Assembly: GCF_026183895.1 (NCBI RefSeq)
Contig: NZ_JAPFQI010000004.1
Coordinates: 62,001 to 126,000 of the forward strand
Source of the DNA: Sabulicella glaciei
Lineage (GTDB): Bacteria; Pseudomonadota; Alphaproteobacteria; Acetobacterales; Acetobacteraceae
Length of the DNA: 64,000 bases
Reading direction: 5' to 3'
Shown piece after piece: positions 24,911 through 34,091 of the stretch; the first letter of the stretch is position 1, and each line of letters starts with the position of its first letter. The translations under genes were made by a program, and so were the position numbers. Under the pieces are notes generated by a model, which did no database searches, was not told where the DNA came from, and worked only from the letters and a program-made list of their open reading frames with translations.

Positions 24911-26368
24911 ATGCACCCGGACCTGACCCGCCTCACGGCGACGGAAGCCGTTGCGCTGCTGCGACGAGGGGAGATCTCGCCCCTCGACCTTGTCGAGGCG
25001 GCAGCCGCGCGCATCGCGGAGATGGAGCCTGCCGTGAACGCGCTCCCCACGCTCTGCCTTGACCGTGCTCGCGCCCATGCGAAGCGCCTGGTGGCAGGGG
25101 AGGGACGGGAGCTTGAGGACGCGCCCGGCTGGCTCGGCGGCCTTCCCGTGACCATCAAGGACCTGACCGACGTCGCGGGCGTGCGCACCACCTACGGATC
25201 GCCGATCTTCAAGGATCACGTGCCGAAGGACTCGCATGCGGTGGTGAAGCGGATCGAGGCACGGGGCGGGATCGTGATCGCCAAGTCGAACACGCCCGAG
25301 TTCGGCGCCGGCGGCTCGACCTTCAACGAGGTCTTCGGCCGCACGCGCAACCCTTGGAACACCTCGCTCACCTGCGGTGGCAGCACGGGGGGAGGCGCCG
25401 TTTCGGTCGCCACCGGAGAGGCCTGGCTGGCCCAGGGAACGGACCACGCCGGCAGCCTGCGTCGGCCCGGAACCTACTGTTCCGTCGTGGGGTTGCGGCC
25501 CTCGCCCGGGCGCGTGACTCGCGGAACTCCGAACAACCTCTTCTCGCCGCTTTCCGTGCAGGGGCCGATGGGGCGGACGGTTGCCGATGTGGCGCTGTTT
25601 CTCGACACGATGGCGGGTTGGTGCCCGCTCGACCCGCTCACCTACGACGCTCCCTCCGTTTCCTATGCCCAGACCGTCACCGAGGCCGGGCGCCACCGCC
25701 CGCGCCGTGTCGCCTTCACGGCGGACTTCAACGGCCAGCTTCCGGTGGACCACGAAACGCGCGAGATCTGCACGCGCGAGGTCCGGCGCTTCGAGGAACT
25801 CGGCTGCACGGTCGAGGAGGTCGCGCCCGATCTCGGCGAACTGGCCGAGGCCTTTCTCGTTCTGCGCAGCCAGGCCTTCGTGGTGGATCGCGAGCAGCAG
25901 CTTCTCGCCATGCGCGACCAGCTCAAGCCCGATATCATCTGGAATACGGAGCGCGGCCTGTCGGCAACGCCGAGCCGCCTCGCCTGGGCGGACCGCGAGC
26001 GTGCGGCCTTCTACCGGCGCATGGCCGCCCTCTTCGCGGAGTACGATGTGTTCGTCACCCCCGGCGCCGCGACGCCGGCCTTTGACGTGATGCTGCGCAA
26101 CCCGGACAGCATCGCGGGCGTGAAGCTCGAACATTACGTGGCGGGGTCCATGCTCAACGCGGCGATCACCCTGGCGGGCTGCCCTGCCGTTGCGGTGCCC
26201 TGCGGCTTCGACCGCCATGGGCGTCCCGTGGGCTTGCAGATCGCGGCTCCCCCGCGCCGCGAGGATGTGGCGCTGCGGGCCGCGGCATTGTTTGAGGAGT
26301 TGACGGGCTTCGCTCACTTGCTTCCGGTGCACCCGCGGCCGGGAACGGTGCCGCCGCCGGAAACCTGA
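24911..26368 (+). CDS. Amidase-signature family hydrolase
   Basis: Ser-cisSer-Lys amidase of 485 residues. The catalytic Lys is K83 in LPVTIKDLTD, the cis-Ser S158 in CGGSTGGGAV, and the nucleophile S182 in GTDHAGSLRRPG. Spacing between the two serines (24) is the family value. The usual GTDxGGSIR motif has Ala before the nucleophile's Ser, a small change. The family cleaves amides such as acylated amino acids, indole acetamide or aryl amides; the neighbours do not fix a substrate. The ATG at 24911 has GGGAGG 10 bases upstream; an ATG at 24893 is possible. It is divergent from the Bug receptor gene. Confidence 0.9.
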   Translation: MHPDLTRLTATEAVALLRRGEISPLDLVEAAAARIAEMEPAVNALPTLCLDRARAHAKRLVAGEGRELEDAPGWLGGLPVTIKDLTDVAGVRTTYGSPIFKDHVPKDSHAVVKRIEARGGIVIAKSNTPEFGAGGSTFNEVFGRTRNPWNTSLTCGGSTGGGAVSVATGEAWLAQGTDHAGSLRRPGTYCSVVGLRPSPGRVTRGTPNNLFSPLSVQGPMGRTVADVALFLDTMAGWCPLDPLTYDAPSVSYAQTVTEAGRHRPRRVAFTADFNGQLPVDHETREICTREVRRFEELGCTVEEVAPDLGELAEAFLVLRSQAFVVDREQQLLAMRDQLKPDIIWNTERGLSATPSRLAWADRERAAFYRRMAALFAEYDVFVTPGAATPAFDVMLRNPDSIAGVKLEHYVAGSMLNAAITLAGCPAVAVPCGFDRHGRPVGLQIAAPPRREDVALRAAALFEELTGFAHLLPVHPRPGTVPPPET

Positions 26369-26631
26369 AGGGCATTCGAGGATGTTCGGTTCGCCTCGGC
26401 GGCCGGGCGGAGGACGCCGTGCATGACTGGAGCGGAAGGTCTTTCAATCAGGGTCCGCTCGGCCATCACTGGCGGCAGCCCAACGAACTTGGGCTGACCC
26501 TAGCTTTGGCGGGCGCCTGATGGTGCGCTCGCCTCTCCCCGTGCCCATGGCTGCAGACGCACCTCATCCACATTCTTGGACGGGGCTTTTGCACCGGCGT
26601 CGCAAGGCAATGCATTCGCGCGGGGCTTGAT

Positions 26632-26646
26632 GTTCTTGTAATGTTC
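26632..26646 (+). promoter_or_regulatory. LexA (SOS) box upstream of imuB
   Basis: GTTC-ttgtaat-GTTC is an exact match to the alphaproteobacterial LexA consensus GTTC-N7-GTTC. It lies 94 bases before the imuB start, and imuB-dnaE2 cassettes are known SOS genes. The rest of the 26369-26739 gap holds no recognisable gene. Confidence 0.85.
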
Positions 26647-26739
26647 CGAAACTGGCGGCAGCCTCGTAACCATGCGCGCGAGCGATTCGCCCCCTCATGG
26701 CCAAGGCCTGCCACCAGACGCCGCATCGCGGGCAGCGCG

Positions 26740-28161
26740 ATGAGGCGTTTCCTCGCTCTCCACCTGCCGCGCCTGCCGACCGACCGGCTTCGCACGCTCG
26801 GCCCCGCAGCGACGTGGAACACCGTCGGTCCCCGCCGCCTGCTGGTCAGCGTGGACGAGATGGCGGAGGCCGTCGGCCTGCGTCCCGGCCAAAGCGTCGC
26901 TACCGCGCTGGCGATCTCCCCCAAGCTTGCCCTGGCGCGCAGCGATGAGCCCGCCGAGGCCGCGGCGCTGCGCCGCCTTGCCCTGTGGGCGCGGCGCTAC
27001 TCCCCCCTCACGGCCACCGATGCGCCGGATGTCGTCCTCGTGGACATCACGGGCGTCGGGCTGTTCGGCGGCGAGGAAGCGCTGCGCCAGGATGCCGTGG
27101 CGCGCCTGCGGCGTGCCGGCTTCGCCGTGCGGGCGGTCGTGGCAGGCCACGCCGCCGTGCCGCTGGTGCGGGCCGGGGCGGAAGGCGTCGTGCCGCCGGA
27201 GCGCGAGGGCGCATTCATCCACGCGCTTCCGCTCGGCGTCCTGCCCGGCGTTCCGGCGGCGGAACTGGCCGCGCTGGGCCTGCGCCGCGTTGGGGACCTG
27301 CAAGTCCTCCCGCCCGCCACGCTGGCGCTGCGCTTCGGTCAGGGCCTGCTGAACGCGCTGGAGCGATGGACAGGGCAGCGCCCGCTGCCCGTGCAGCCCC
27401 TCCCGCCGCCACTGGAGATCGCGGCCATGCGAGACTTCGTGGAGCCGCTGGTGACGCGCACCGCGCTGGACCGCGCCCTGGCCCTCCTCCTCGAAGACGT
27501 GTCCGCGCGCTGCGCCGCGGCGGGGCTCGGGCTGCGCCGGCTGCGCCTCCTGTGCTGGCGGGTGGATGGGCTGGTGCAGGAACTGACGGTCGGCACCGGT
27601 GCCCCATCGCGCGATCCCCTCCATCTCGCCCGGCTCTTCGCAGGACGGATGGAGCAGCTGGAGCCGGGGCTGGGCTTCGAGCGCATGGCGCTGGAGGCGC
27701 TGGAAACCGAGCGGCAGGATGCGGCCCAGGCCTCGCTGCTGGGGCGGGGCGCGACGGATCTTGCCGGGCCGCTGGACCATCTGGACCAGCGGCTGCGGCT
27801 GCGGCGCCTGGCGCCCGCCCCGAGCCATTGGCCGGAGCACATGGCGGAACCCGTCTCCCCCCATGCGCTTCCCGCCGCGATGCCCGACGGATGGGCCAGC
27901 ACCCACTGGCCCGTGCTGTGGCTGCGGAAACCGGAGACGGTCGGGGTGACGCCGCCCGACGGCACCCCGGCCCGGATGCTGTGGCGCGGTCAGTCCTGGC
28001 GGCTGCGCGTGCTGGACGGCCCGGCCCGGCTGGAAGCGCCCTGGTGGCACGGGCCGGGCGCCACGCGCGACCTGCACTGGGTGGAGATCTCCTCCGGCGC
28101 CCGGCTGCTCTTGTCGCGCGAGGCGGAATGGCGCTGGCTGCTGCGGGGCCACCTGCCATGA
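26740..28161 (+). CDS. imuB: ImuB, Y-family polymerase-like mutagenesis protein
   Basis: Non-catalytic Y-family DNA polymerase homologue of 473 residues that tethers DnaE2 to the sliding clamp during damage-induced mutagenesis. It starts MRRFLALHLPRLPTDRL, the usual ImuB opening, continues with the palm-like VVLVDITGVGLFGGEEAL and the helix-hairpin-helix region GLRRVGDLQVLP, and ends in a C-terminal region special to ImuB (about 350-473). The acidic pair needed for polymerisation is not in place, as in other ImuB proteins. Its stop overlaps the dnaE2 start (ATGA). No imuA (recA-like) gene lies upstream, where most cassettes have one. The ATG at 26740 has a weak ribosome-binding site. Confidence 0.9.
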   Translation: MRRFLALHLPRLPTDRLRTLGPAATWNTVGPRRLLVSVDEMAEAVGLRPGQSVATALAISPKLALARSDEPAEAAALRRLALWARRYSPLTATDAPDVVLVDITGVGLFGGEEALRQDAVARLRRAGFAVRAVVAGHAAVPLVRAGAEGVVPPEREGAFIHALPLGVLPGVPAAELAALGLRRVGDLQVLPPATLALRFGQGLLNALERWTGQRPLPVQPLPPPLEIAAMRDFVEPLVTRTALDRALALLLEDVSARCAAAGLGLRRLRLLCWRVDGLVQELTVGTGAPSRDPLHLARLFAGRMEQLEPGLGFERMALEALETERQDAAQASLLGRGATDLAGPLDHLDQRLRLRRLAPAPSHWPEHMAEPVSPHALPAAMPDGWASTHWPVLWLRKPETVGVTPPDGTPARMLWRGQSWRLRVLDGPARLEAPWWHGPGATRDLHWVEISSGARLLLSREAEWRWLLRGHLP

Positions 28162-31100
28162 GCTATGCCGAGGTCGCCGCCCGCTCCAACTTCTCCTTTC
28201 TCGACGGCGCCTCGCATCCCGAGGAACTGGCGGAGCAGGCAAGGGCGCTGGGCCTCGCCGGGATGGGGATCTGCGACACCAACGGCCTGGCCGGGGTGGT
28301 GCGCGGCCACGCCGCGGCCAAGGCGGCAGGGCTGTCCTTCATCGTGGGTTGCCGGCTGGAATTGACGGATGGATCGGCCTGGCTCGCCTGGCCGACGAGC
28401 CGCGACGGCTATGGCCGGCTGACCGCGCTGCTGTCGCGCGGGCGGATGCGGGCCGGGAAGAACCAGCCCGACCTGTCGCGCGCGGAGATGATGGAGGAAG
28501 CGTGCGACTGGGTGCTGGCGCGCATCCCGCCCGCCCGGCTGGACCGCGCCTTTGTCGCCGATCACGAGGCCGCCGGGGCGGTGCTGCGCGGCCGCCTCGC
28601 CCTGCCGCTGCTGCTCGCCGCGGGGCGACGGATGGCAGCGGGCGAGGCGGCGCGGCTCGACCGCCTCGCGCGGCTGGGGCCGCTGCTCGCCACCGGGGAG
28701 GTGCGTTACCACGACCGCGCCCGTCGCCCCCTGGCCGACGTGCTGACCGCCATCCGCCTCGGCACGACGGTGGAGGCGCTGGGCTTCGCGGCCGAGCCCA
28801 ATGCCGAGCGTCACCTGAAGCCACCCGGCGAGATGGCGCATCTCTTCGCCCGCCACCCGGAAGCCCTCGCCAACACGCTGCGCGTGCTGGAGGCAGGGCG
28901 CGGCTTCTCGCTGGACGTGCTGCGCTACGAATACCCCGACGAGGTGATGGAGCCCGGCCGCACCCCGCAGGAAACACTGGAAGCGCGGGTGGAGGCGGCG
29001 CTGGCCGAGCGCTGGCCCGATGGCGCCCCCGAGGGCATCCGGCGCCGCATCGACGAGGAGCTTCGGCTGATCGCCCAGCTGGGCTACGCGCCGTATTTCC
29101 TGACGGTGCACGAGATCGTGCGCTTCGCGCGGGCGAAGGACATCCTGTGCCAGGGGCGCGGTTCCGCCGCCAATTCGGCCGTCTGCTACGTGCTCGGCAT
29201 CACGGCGGTGGATCCCGAGAAGCACGACCTGCTCTTCGAGCGCTTCGTCTCCGCTTCCCGCGACGAGCCGCCGGACATCGACATCGACTTCGAGCACGAG
29301 CGGCGCGAGGAGGTGATCCAGCACCTCTACGAGCGATACGGCCGCGACCGCGCGGCGATCTGCGCCACGCTGATCCGCTACCGCCCCCGCTCCGCGATCC
29401 GCGAGGTGGGAAAGGCTATGGGCCTCTCCGAGGACGTGACGGCGCGCCTCGCCAAGGCCAGCTGGGGGCCGGGGCGGGAATCCTCCTTCGCCGAGCTGGC
29501 GGCGCGCGAGGGGATGGACCCGGAGGAGCCGCGCCTGCGCATGACGCTGGCGCTGGCGGAGGAGCTGATCGGCTTTCCGCGCCACACCGCGACGCATGTG
29601 GGCGGCTTCGTCATCACGCGCGGCAAGCTGACCGAGCTGGCCGTGGTGGGGCGCGCGGCGATGGACGGGCGCACCGTGCTGGAATGGGACAAGGACGACA
29701 TCGACGCGCTGGGCATGCTGAAGGTGGACGTGCTCGGCCTCGGGATGCTCACCTGCCTGCGCAAGGGCTTCGACCTGCTGCGCCGGCATCGCGGCCTGGC
29801 GCTGACGCTGCACGGCATGCCGCGCGACTGCCCCGACACCTACGCCATGCTGCGCCGCGCGGACTCGCTCGGCGTGTTCCAGGTGGAAAGCCGGGCGCAG
29901 ATGAACATGCTGCCGCGGCTGAAGCCGCGCTGCTTCTACGACCTCGTCATCCAGGTGGCGATCGTGCGGCCCGGCCCGATCCAGGGCGACATGGTTCATC
30001 CCTTCCTGCGGCGCCGGCAGGAGATCGAGAAGCCAGACTACCCACCGCGCCGCGACGGCCAGCCGAACGAGCTGGCGCAGGTGCTGGGCAAGACGCTCGG
30101 CGTGCCGCTCTTCCAGGAGCAGGCGATGAAGGTGGCCATCGTCGCCGCCGGCTTCACGCCGGATGAGGCGGACCAGCTTCGCCGCGCCATGGCGACCTTC
30201 AAGCTGACCGGCGGCGTGTCGAAGTATCGCGACAAGCTGGTGGAGGGCATGGTCTGGCGCGGCTACGACGCCGCCTTTGCCGAGCGCGTCTTCTCGCAGA
30301 TCGAGGGCTTTGGCTCCTACGGCTTTCCCGAGAGCCACGCGGCCAGCTTCGCGCACCTCGTCTACGCCTCCAGCTGGATCAAGTGTCACCACCCGGCGAT
30401 CTTCGCCTGCGCCTTGCTGAACGCGCAGCCCATGGGATTCTACGCCCCCGCGCAGATCGTGCGCGACGCGCGCGAGCATGGGGTGGAGGTGCGGCCGGTG
30501 GACGTGAACCGCTCCGCCTGGGATTGCGCGATCGAGGACGAGGCCGCGCTGCGGCTGGGGCTGCGCCTGGTGACCGGGCTGGCGAAGGAGGCTGGCGAGG
30601 CGGTGGCGCGCGCCCGCCATTCCGGCAACGGCGCCCCCTTCGCGAATGTGGAGGAGGTGGCGCGACGGGCGCGGCTGGACCGCAAGGCCATGTCGGCCCT
30701 GGCGGCGGCCGATGCGTTCCGCAGCCTCGGCGCCGGGCGGCGCGAGGCGGCGTGGGACGCGAAGGCCGTCATGCCCGAACTGCCCCTGCTGGCGGACATC
30801 CCCTTGCCTGAGCCCGCCATCCGCCTGCCGCAGCCCACCGAGGGCGAGGCCGTGGCCGAGGATTACCGCGCCACCGGTCTGACGCTGGGCCGGCACCCGC
30901 TGGCGCTGCTGCGCCCGCTGCTCGACGCCGAGGGCTGGGGCGACACGAAGCGGCTGAACGACCTGCCCGCGGGGCGCTGGCTGCGCCTGCCCGGGCTGGT
31001 GCTGATGCGCCAGCGCCCCGGCTCGGCCAAGGGCGTGGTGTTCCTGACGGTGGAGGACGAGCACGGCGTCGGGAACCTCGTGGTTTACGAGGTGGTGGCG

Positions 31101-31361
31101 GCGCGGGACCGCGCGGCGCTGGTGGGCGCGCGTCTCCTGCTGGCGGAGGGGCGGGTGGAGCGGGAGGCACAGCACGCGGAGGTGCCGATCACCCACCTGA
31201 TCGTGCGGCGCCTGACGGACATCTCCCCGCTGCTGGACCGGCTGTCGGAGGACGGCACGCGCTGGGCCGAGCGCACGCTGGGCCATGCGGACGAGGTGCG
31301 CCGGCCCGAGCCGGGCGCCCGCGTCCCGAAGCGCCTGGGGCGCAGCCGGGATTTCCACTGA
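28158..31361 (+). CDS. dnaE2: Error-prone DNA polymerase DnaE2 (ImuC)
   Basis: C-family translesion polymerase of 1067 residues. The N-terminal PHP domain starts MSYAEVAARSNFSFLDGASH, with the metal-binding His replaced as usual for DnaE2. The palm contains the catalytic aspartates in PPDIDIDFEHERR (about residue 375), and HTATHVGGFVI, SLGVFQVESRAQM and GFGSYGFPESHAASFAHL follow in the fingers and clamp regions. An OB-fold ends the protein. It lacks the C-terminal tau-binding tail of replicative DnaE. It is co-transcribed with imuB and should be induced through the LexA box at 26632. Its stop is two bases from the stop of the convergent unknown gene. Confidence 0.95.
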   Translation: MSYAEVAARSNFSFLDGASHPEELAEQARALGLAGMGICDTNGLAGVVRGHAAAKAAGLSFIVGCRLELTDGSAWLAWPTSRDGYGRLTALLSRGRMRAGKNQPDLSRAEMMEEACDWVLARIPPARLDRAFVADHEAAGAVLRGRLALPLLLAAGRRMAAGEAARLDRLARLGPLLATGEVRYHDRARRPLADVLTAIRLGTTVEALGFAAEPNAERHLKPPGEMAHLFARHPEALANTLRVLEAGRGFSLDVLRYEYPDEVMEPGRTPQETLEARVEAALAERWPDGAPEGIRRRIDEELRLIAQLGYAPYFLTVHEIVRFARAKDILCQGRGSAANSAVCYVLGITAVDPEKHDLLFERFVSASRDEPPDIDIDFEHERREEVIQHLYERYGRDRAAICATLIRYRPRSAIREVGKAMGLSEDVTARLAKASWGPGRESSFAELAAREGMDPEEPRLRMTLALAEELIGFPRHTATHVGGFVITRGKLTELAVVGRAAMDGRTVLEWDKDDIDALGMLKVDVLGLGMLTCLRKGFDLLRRHRGLALTLHGMPRDCPDTYAMLRRADSLGVFQVESRAQMNMLPRLKPRCFYDLVIQVAIVRPGPIQGDMVHPFLRRRQEIEKPDYPPRRDGQPNELAQVLGKTLGVPLFQEQAMKVAIVAAGFTPDEADQLRRAMATFKLTGGVSKYRDKLVEGMVWRGYDAAFAERVFSQIEGFGSYGFPESHAASFAHLVYASSWIKCHHPAIFACALLNAQPMGFYAPAQIVRDAREHGVEVRPVDVNRSAWDCAIEDEAALRLGLRLVTGLAKEAGEAVARARHSGNGAPFANVEEVARRARLDRKAMSALAAADAFRSLGAGRREAAWDAKAVMPELPLLADIPLPEPAIRLPQPTEGEAVAEDYRATGLTLGRHPLALLRPLLDAEGWGDTKRLNDLPAGRWLRLPGLVLMRQRPGSAKGVVFLTVEDEHGVGNLVVYEVVAARDRAALVGARLLLAEGRVEREAQHAEVPITHLIVRRLTDISPLLDRLSEDGTRWAERTLGHADEVRRPEPGARVPKRLGRSRDFH

Positions 31362-31363
31362 CG

Positions 31364-32296
31364 CTACTCGCGCGGCCAGGGCATGGAGTGGGACGGGCCG
31401 CGCCGGTAATGGGTCCAGAGCCGGCAATCGGCGAGCACCCAGTCGCGTCCCGGCGAGCCGAGCATCGCGCCGCCATCCGGGCAGCGCCCGCTTCCCGCCA
31501 GCACCCGCGCCGCTTCCGGCAGATTGGCGAGGGACGTGCGCTCGCGATGCTCCCACCGCTCCCAGCGCACCTTGCCGAGCCAGCGCGCATGGACGAAGCG
31601 CTCCATGTGGCCGGACCGCTCGACGGACTCGCCGCCGAAATGCTCGGAAACGATCGCCTCCGCAGCATGGGTGCCGGAGCGGCCGTCATCGTCGCGCCAG
31701 GGCAGCGCCAGCTCCACCATCCGCCAGCGCGTGAAGGCCAGGTTCCATTGCGTGGGGCAGGCATCGCGTGCGGGGACCCCGTTGAGCCGCACGGTGCGGG
31801 CACGCCAGTCGCGCGTGGGCGTGCGGTCCCAGAGCAGCCAGCCGGCCGTGGCGGGGCAGGGGGCGCCCGCCCAGTGCAGCAGGCCGGATGCGCCGTCCTC
31901 CGTGGCGTAGATGCCGACGCCGCCGCGATCCAGCCGCACCGCATCGGCGCCGTCGCCCTTGCCTTCGTCGAAGCGGCCGAAGCGCCGCTCGCCATCGCCA
32001 AAATCGAAGCTCTGCACCACGACGGGCCCGCCGGCGCGGGTGGCCAGCACCGCGTCGCTGGCCTGCACGCCAGACCAGTCGATGCGGCGATAGGCGAGGC
32101 GTCCTTCCGTGGCCGGGCGGGGCTCGGCGCAGCCGGGCTCGACCGGAAGCCGGACCGGGTCGGCGCATTCGTGCTGGGCCAGGAAGGACACTGCCTCCGG
32201 CCAGGACAGCGCCTCCGGCACCGGCGCCGCACGCTCGCGTCCCAGGAAGAGGGCGAGGAGGGCGAGCGCCGCGCCACCCAGCAGCATCCGCCTCAT
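31364..32296 (-). CDS. Exported protein of unknown function
   Basis: 310 residues with a leader MRRMLLGGAALALLALFLG that could be a signal peptide or a membrane anchor. The mature part is rich in Trp and Arg and in Gly-Asp turns (SFDFGDGERRFGRFDEG, YATEDGASGLLHWAG), suggesting a beta-rich domain. Cysteines are scattered in at least five places, consistent with periplasmic disulfides. I recognise no family. GGGAGGATG precedes the ATG at 32296. It is convergent with dnaE2 and divergent from the SDR gene, so it appears to be a single-gene transcript. Confidence 0.75.
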   Translation of the reverse strand: MRRMLLGGAALALLALFLGRERAAPVPEALSWPEAVSFLAQHECADPVRLPVEPGCAEPRPATEGRLAYRRIDWSGVQASDAVLATRAGGPVVVQSFDFGDGERRFGRFDEGKGDGADAVRLDRGGVGIYATEDGASGLLHWAGAPCPATAGWLLWDRTPTRDWRARTVRLNGVPARDACPTQWNLAFTRWRMVELALPWRDDDGRSGTHAAEAIVSEHFGGESVERSGHMERFVHARWLGKVRWERWEHRERTSLANLPEAARVLAGSGRCPDGGAMLGSPGRDWVLADCRLWTHYRRGPSHSMPWPRE

Positions 32297-32391
32297 CGCA
32301 TCCTCCCATCGCCCACACCGGGAACGCATCCCGGAGGGGTGACGGCGTCCGCGCCGCGCGTCACTCTTGCCGGAAATCTCGGGAGGGACCC

Positions 32392-33144
32392 ATGGAACTG
32401 AAGGGAGCCGTCGCGCTGGTGACGGGCGGCAATGGCGGGCTGGGGCAGCGCATCGTCCACGCCCTGGCGCGCGAGGGCGCGCACATCGCCGTGGTCTATG
32501 CGCGCAGCCGCGAGCAGGCGGAGGGCGTCGCCAGGGACTTGCGGTCGCAGCACGGGGTGGAGGCGGAAGCCTTCGCCTGCGACCTCGCCGACCCCGCCGC
32601 GATCGAGGCGCTGGTGGAAGCGGTGCGGGGGCGCTTCGGTCGCATCGACATCCTGGTGAACGACGCGGCCTACAACCTCGCCATCCCGTTTCCTGACCTC
32701 GATTCCCTGACACTGGAGGTGTGGGACCGCATCATGACGGTTAACCTCACCGGGCCGATGCTGCTGACCAAGGCGGTGGCGCCGGTGATGAAGGCGCAGG
32801 GGCAGGGCAGGGTGGTGAACATCGCCTCCGTGGCCGGTCTTGGCCCGACGGGTTCCTCCATCGCCTATGCGGTTTCCAAGGCCGGGCTGATCCACCTGAC
32901 GCGCTGCATGGCGGTCGCGATGGCGCCGGAAGTGCTGGTGAACTGCGTCGCGCCGGGGCTGCTGGAAGGGACGCGCGCCACGGCCAATCTCCGGCAGGAG
33001 CAGATCGAGCGCTCCTCGGCCGGGGCGCTGCTGAAGCGCGCCGCGGACAAGGACGACTGCGCCGACATGGTGGTGACCATGTGCCGGACCGGAACCATGA
33101 CCGGCCAGACCGTGGTGATCGATTCGGGCCGCGTCTTTCACTGA
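32392..33144 (+). CDS. Short-chain dehydrogenase/reductase (SDR)
   Basis: NAD(P)-dependent oxidoreductase of 250 residues. The cofactor motif TGGNGGLG lies at residues 11-18, the structural NDAAY replaces the common NNAG, and the catalytic Ser146, Tyr159 and Lys163 (YAVSK) are in place. TGQTVVIDSGRVFH at the end is the classic SDR C-terminal block. YARSR after the second strand hints at NADP preference. It resembles FabG-type 3-oxoacyl reductases but could act on many alcohols. GGGAGGG precedes the ATG. A strong hairpin at 33148-33190 follows. Confidence 0.9.
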   Translation: MELKGAVALVTGGNGGLGQRIVHALAREGAHIAVVYARSREQAEGVARDLRSQHGVEAEAFACDLADPAAIEALVEAVRGRFGRIDILVNDAAYNLAIPFPDLDSLTLEVWDRIMTVNLTGPMLLTKAVAPVMKAQGQGRVVNIASVAGLGPTGSSIAYAVSKAGLIHLTRCMAVAMAPEVLVNCVAPGLLEGTRATANLRQEQIERSSAGALLKRAADKDDCADMVVTMCRTGTMTGQTVVIDSGRVFH

Positions 33145-33147
33145 ACC

Positions 33148-33190
33148 GCCCCAGGTGAGGCGCCGGGGGCAACACCCGGCGCCTGGGGGC
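33148..33190. other. Long GC-rich stem-loop after the SDR gene
   Basis: AGGCGCCGGG (33158-33167) pairs perfectly with CCCGGCGCCT (33175-33184) around a 7-base loop, and GCCCC (33148-33152) can pair with GGGGC (33186-33190) outside it. There is no T-run, so it may stabilise the 3' end or aid termination rather than terminate alone. Confidence 0.5.
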
Positions 33191-33225
33191 GTTGAACCCG
33201 CTCGAAGCAGCGAGGGAGCGCAGCC

Positions 33226-33420
33226 ATGGCGCAGGACCAGAAGCGGACGGACGCGCCGCAGCCCAGCGGGCACGAGACGGCGGCCGAAACCGGCGAGGAG
33301 GCGAAGCGCCAGGAGGGCGACCGCCAGGACGACGCCCGCCACCGCACCACGCGCGAGGAGATGGACGAGGCCATCTTCCGCGAGGCCGGCAACATGCCGG
33401 AACGCAATGAGCGCCCCTGA
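33226..33420 (+). CDS. Small hydrophilic protein, unknown
   Basis: 64 residues composed almost wholly of charged and polar residues (starts MAQDQKRTDAPQPSGHE, ends NMPERNERP), with no hydrophobic stretch, likely disordered. GGGAGCG sits 8 bases before the ATG. Such short charged proteins are frequent in Acetobacteraceae and have no known role. It lies 32 bases upstream of the phosphoribosyltransferase gene on the same strand and may be co-transcribed with it. Confidence 0.6.
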   Translation: MAQDQKRTDAPQPSGHETAAETGEEAKRQEGDRQDDARHRTTREEMDEAIFREAGNMPERNERP

Positions 33421-33452
33421 GGCGCTGACCCGCCCCGCCTGAGGCAAGGCCG

Positions 33453-34091
33453 ATGGCGCGGCCATTCCGGAACCGGGAGGAGGCGGGGCGCCGCCTCGCC
33501 GGCCGGCTGGAGCATCTGCGCGGCGCGGCGCCGCTGGTTCTGGCCCTGCCGCGCGGAGGGGTGCCGGTGGCCGCCCCCATCGCCGAGGCGCTCGGCGCGA
33601 AGCTGGACCTGCTTCTTGCGCGGAAGGTGGGGGCGCCGGGACAGCCGGAGCTTGCCGTGGGCGCGGTGGTCGAGGGCGACCCGCCGGATTTCGTCGTCAA
33701 CGACACCATCATCCGCGCCCTTGGCGTGCCGGCCTCCTTCATCGAGGAGCGGCGGGCGGACGAGGTCGCGGAGATCGCGCGGCGAAGGCGGCTCTGGCTC
33801 GGCGACGCGCCGCCGCCCGCGGTGGGGGGGCGCGTGGTGATCCTGGTGGATGACGGCATCGCCACCGGGGCGACGATCCGCGTCGCGCTGGCCGCTCTGG
33901 CGCGCATGGGCGCCGCGCGGCGCATCGTCGCGGCCCCCGTCGCGCCGGCCGAGGTGGCGACCGCGCTGCGCGCTGAGTGCGACGAGGCGATCATCCTGGA
34001 GGAACCTGCCAGCTTCGACGCCGTCGGCTTCTTCTTCGAGGATTTCCGCCAGGTGGACGAGGTGGAGATGCTGGCGCTGCTGCGGCGCTAA
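33453..34091 (+). CDS. Predicted phosphoribosyltransferase (COG1926-type)
   Basis: Type I phosphoribosyltransferase-fold protein, 212 residues. RPFRNREEAGRRLAGRL and LVLALPRGGVPVAAPIAEAL are the opening blocks of this uncharacterised group, RKVGAPGQPELAVGAVVEG follows, and the PRPP-binding loop reads VVILVDDGIATGATIRVAL. The hood region differs from purine and pyrimidine salvage enzymes, so the acceptor base is unknown. Members are often found near stress or dormancy genes, but no such context is clear here. Its stop overlaps the convergent Bug receptor gene by four bases. Confidence 0.88.
   Translation: MARPFRNREEAGRRLAGRLEHLRGAAPLVLALPRGGVPVAAPIAEALGAKLDLLLARKVGAPGQPELAVGAVVEGDPPDFVVNDTIIRALGVPASFIEERRADEVAEIARRRRLWLGDAPPPAVGGRVVILVDDGIATGATIRVALAALARMGAARRIVAAPVAPAEVATALRAECDEAIILEEPASFDAVGFFFEDFRQVDEVEMLALLRR

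Noticed and set aside
27990-31556. An 1188-codon open frame on the minus strand opposite dnaE2
   Set aside because: Antisense shadow of dnaE2 with low-complexity composition and no ribosome-binding site; the + strand polymerase has all its motifs.
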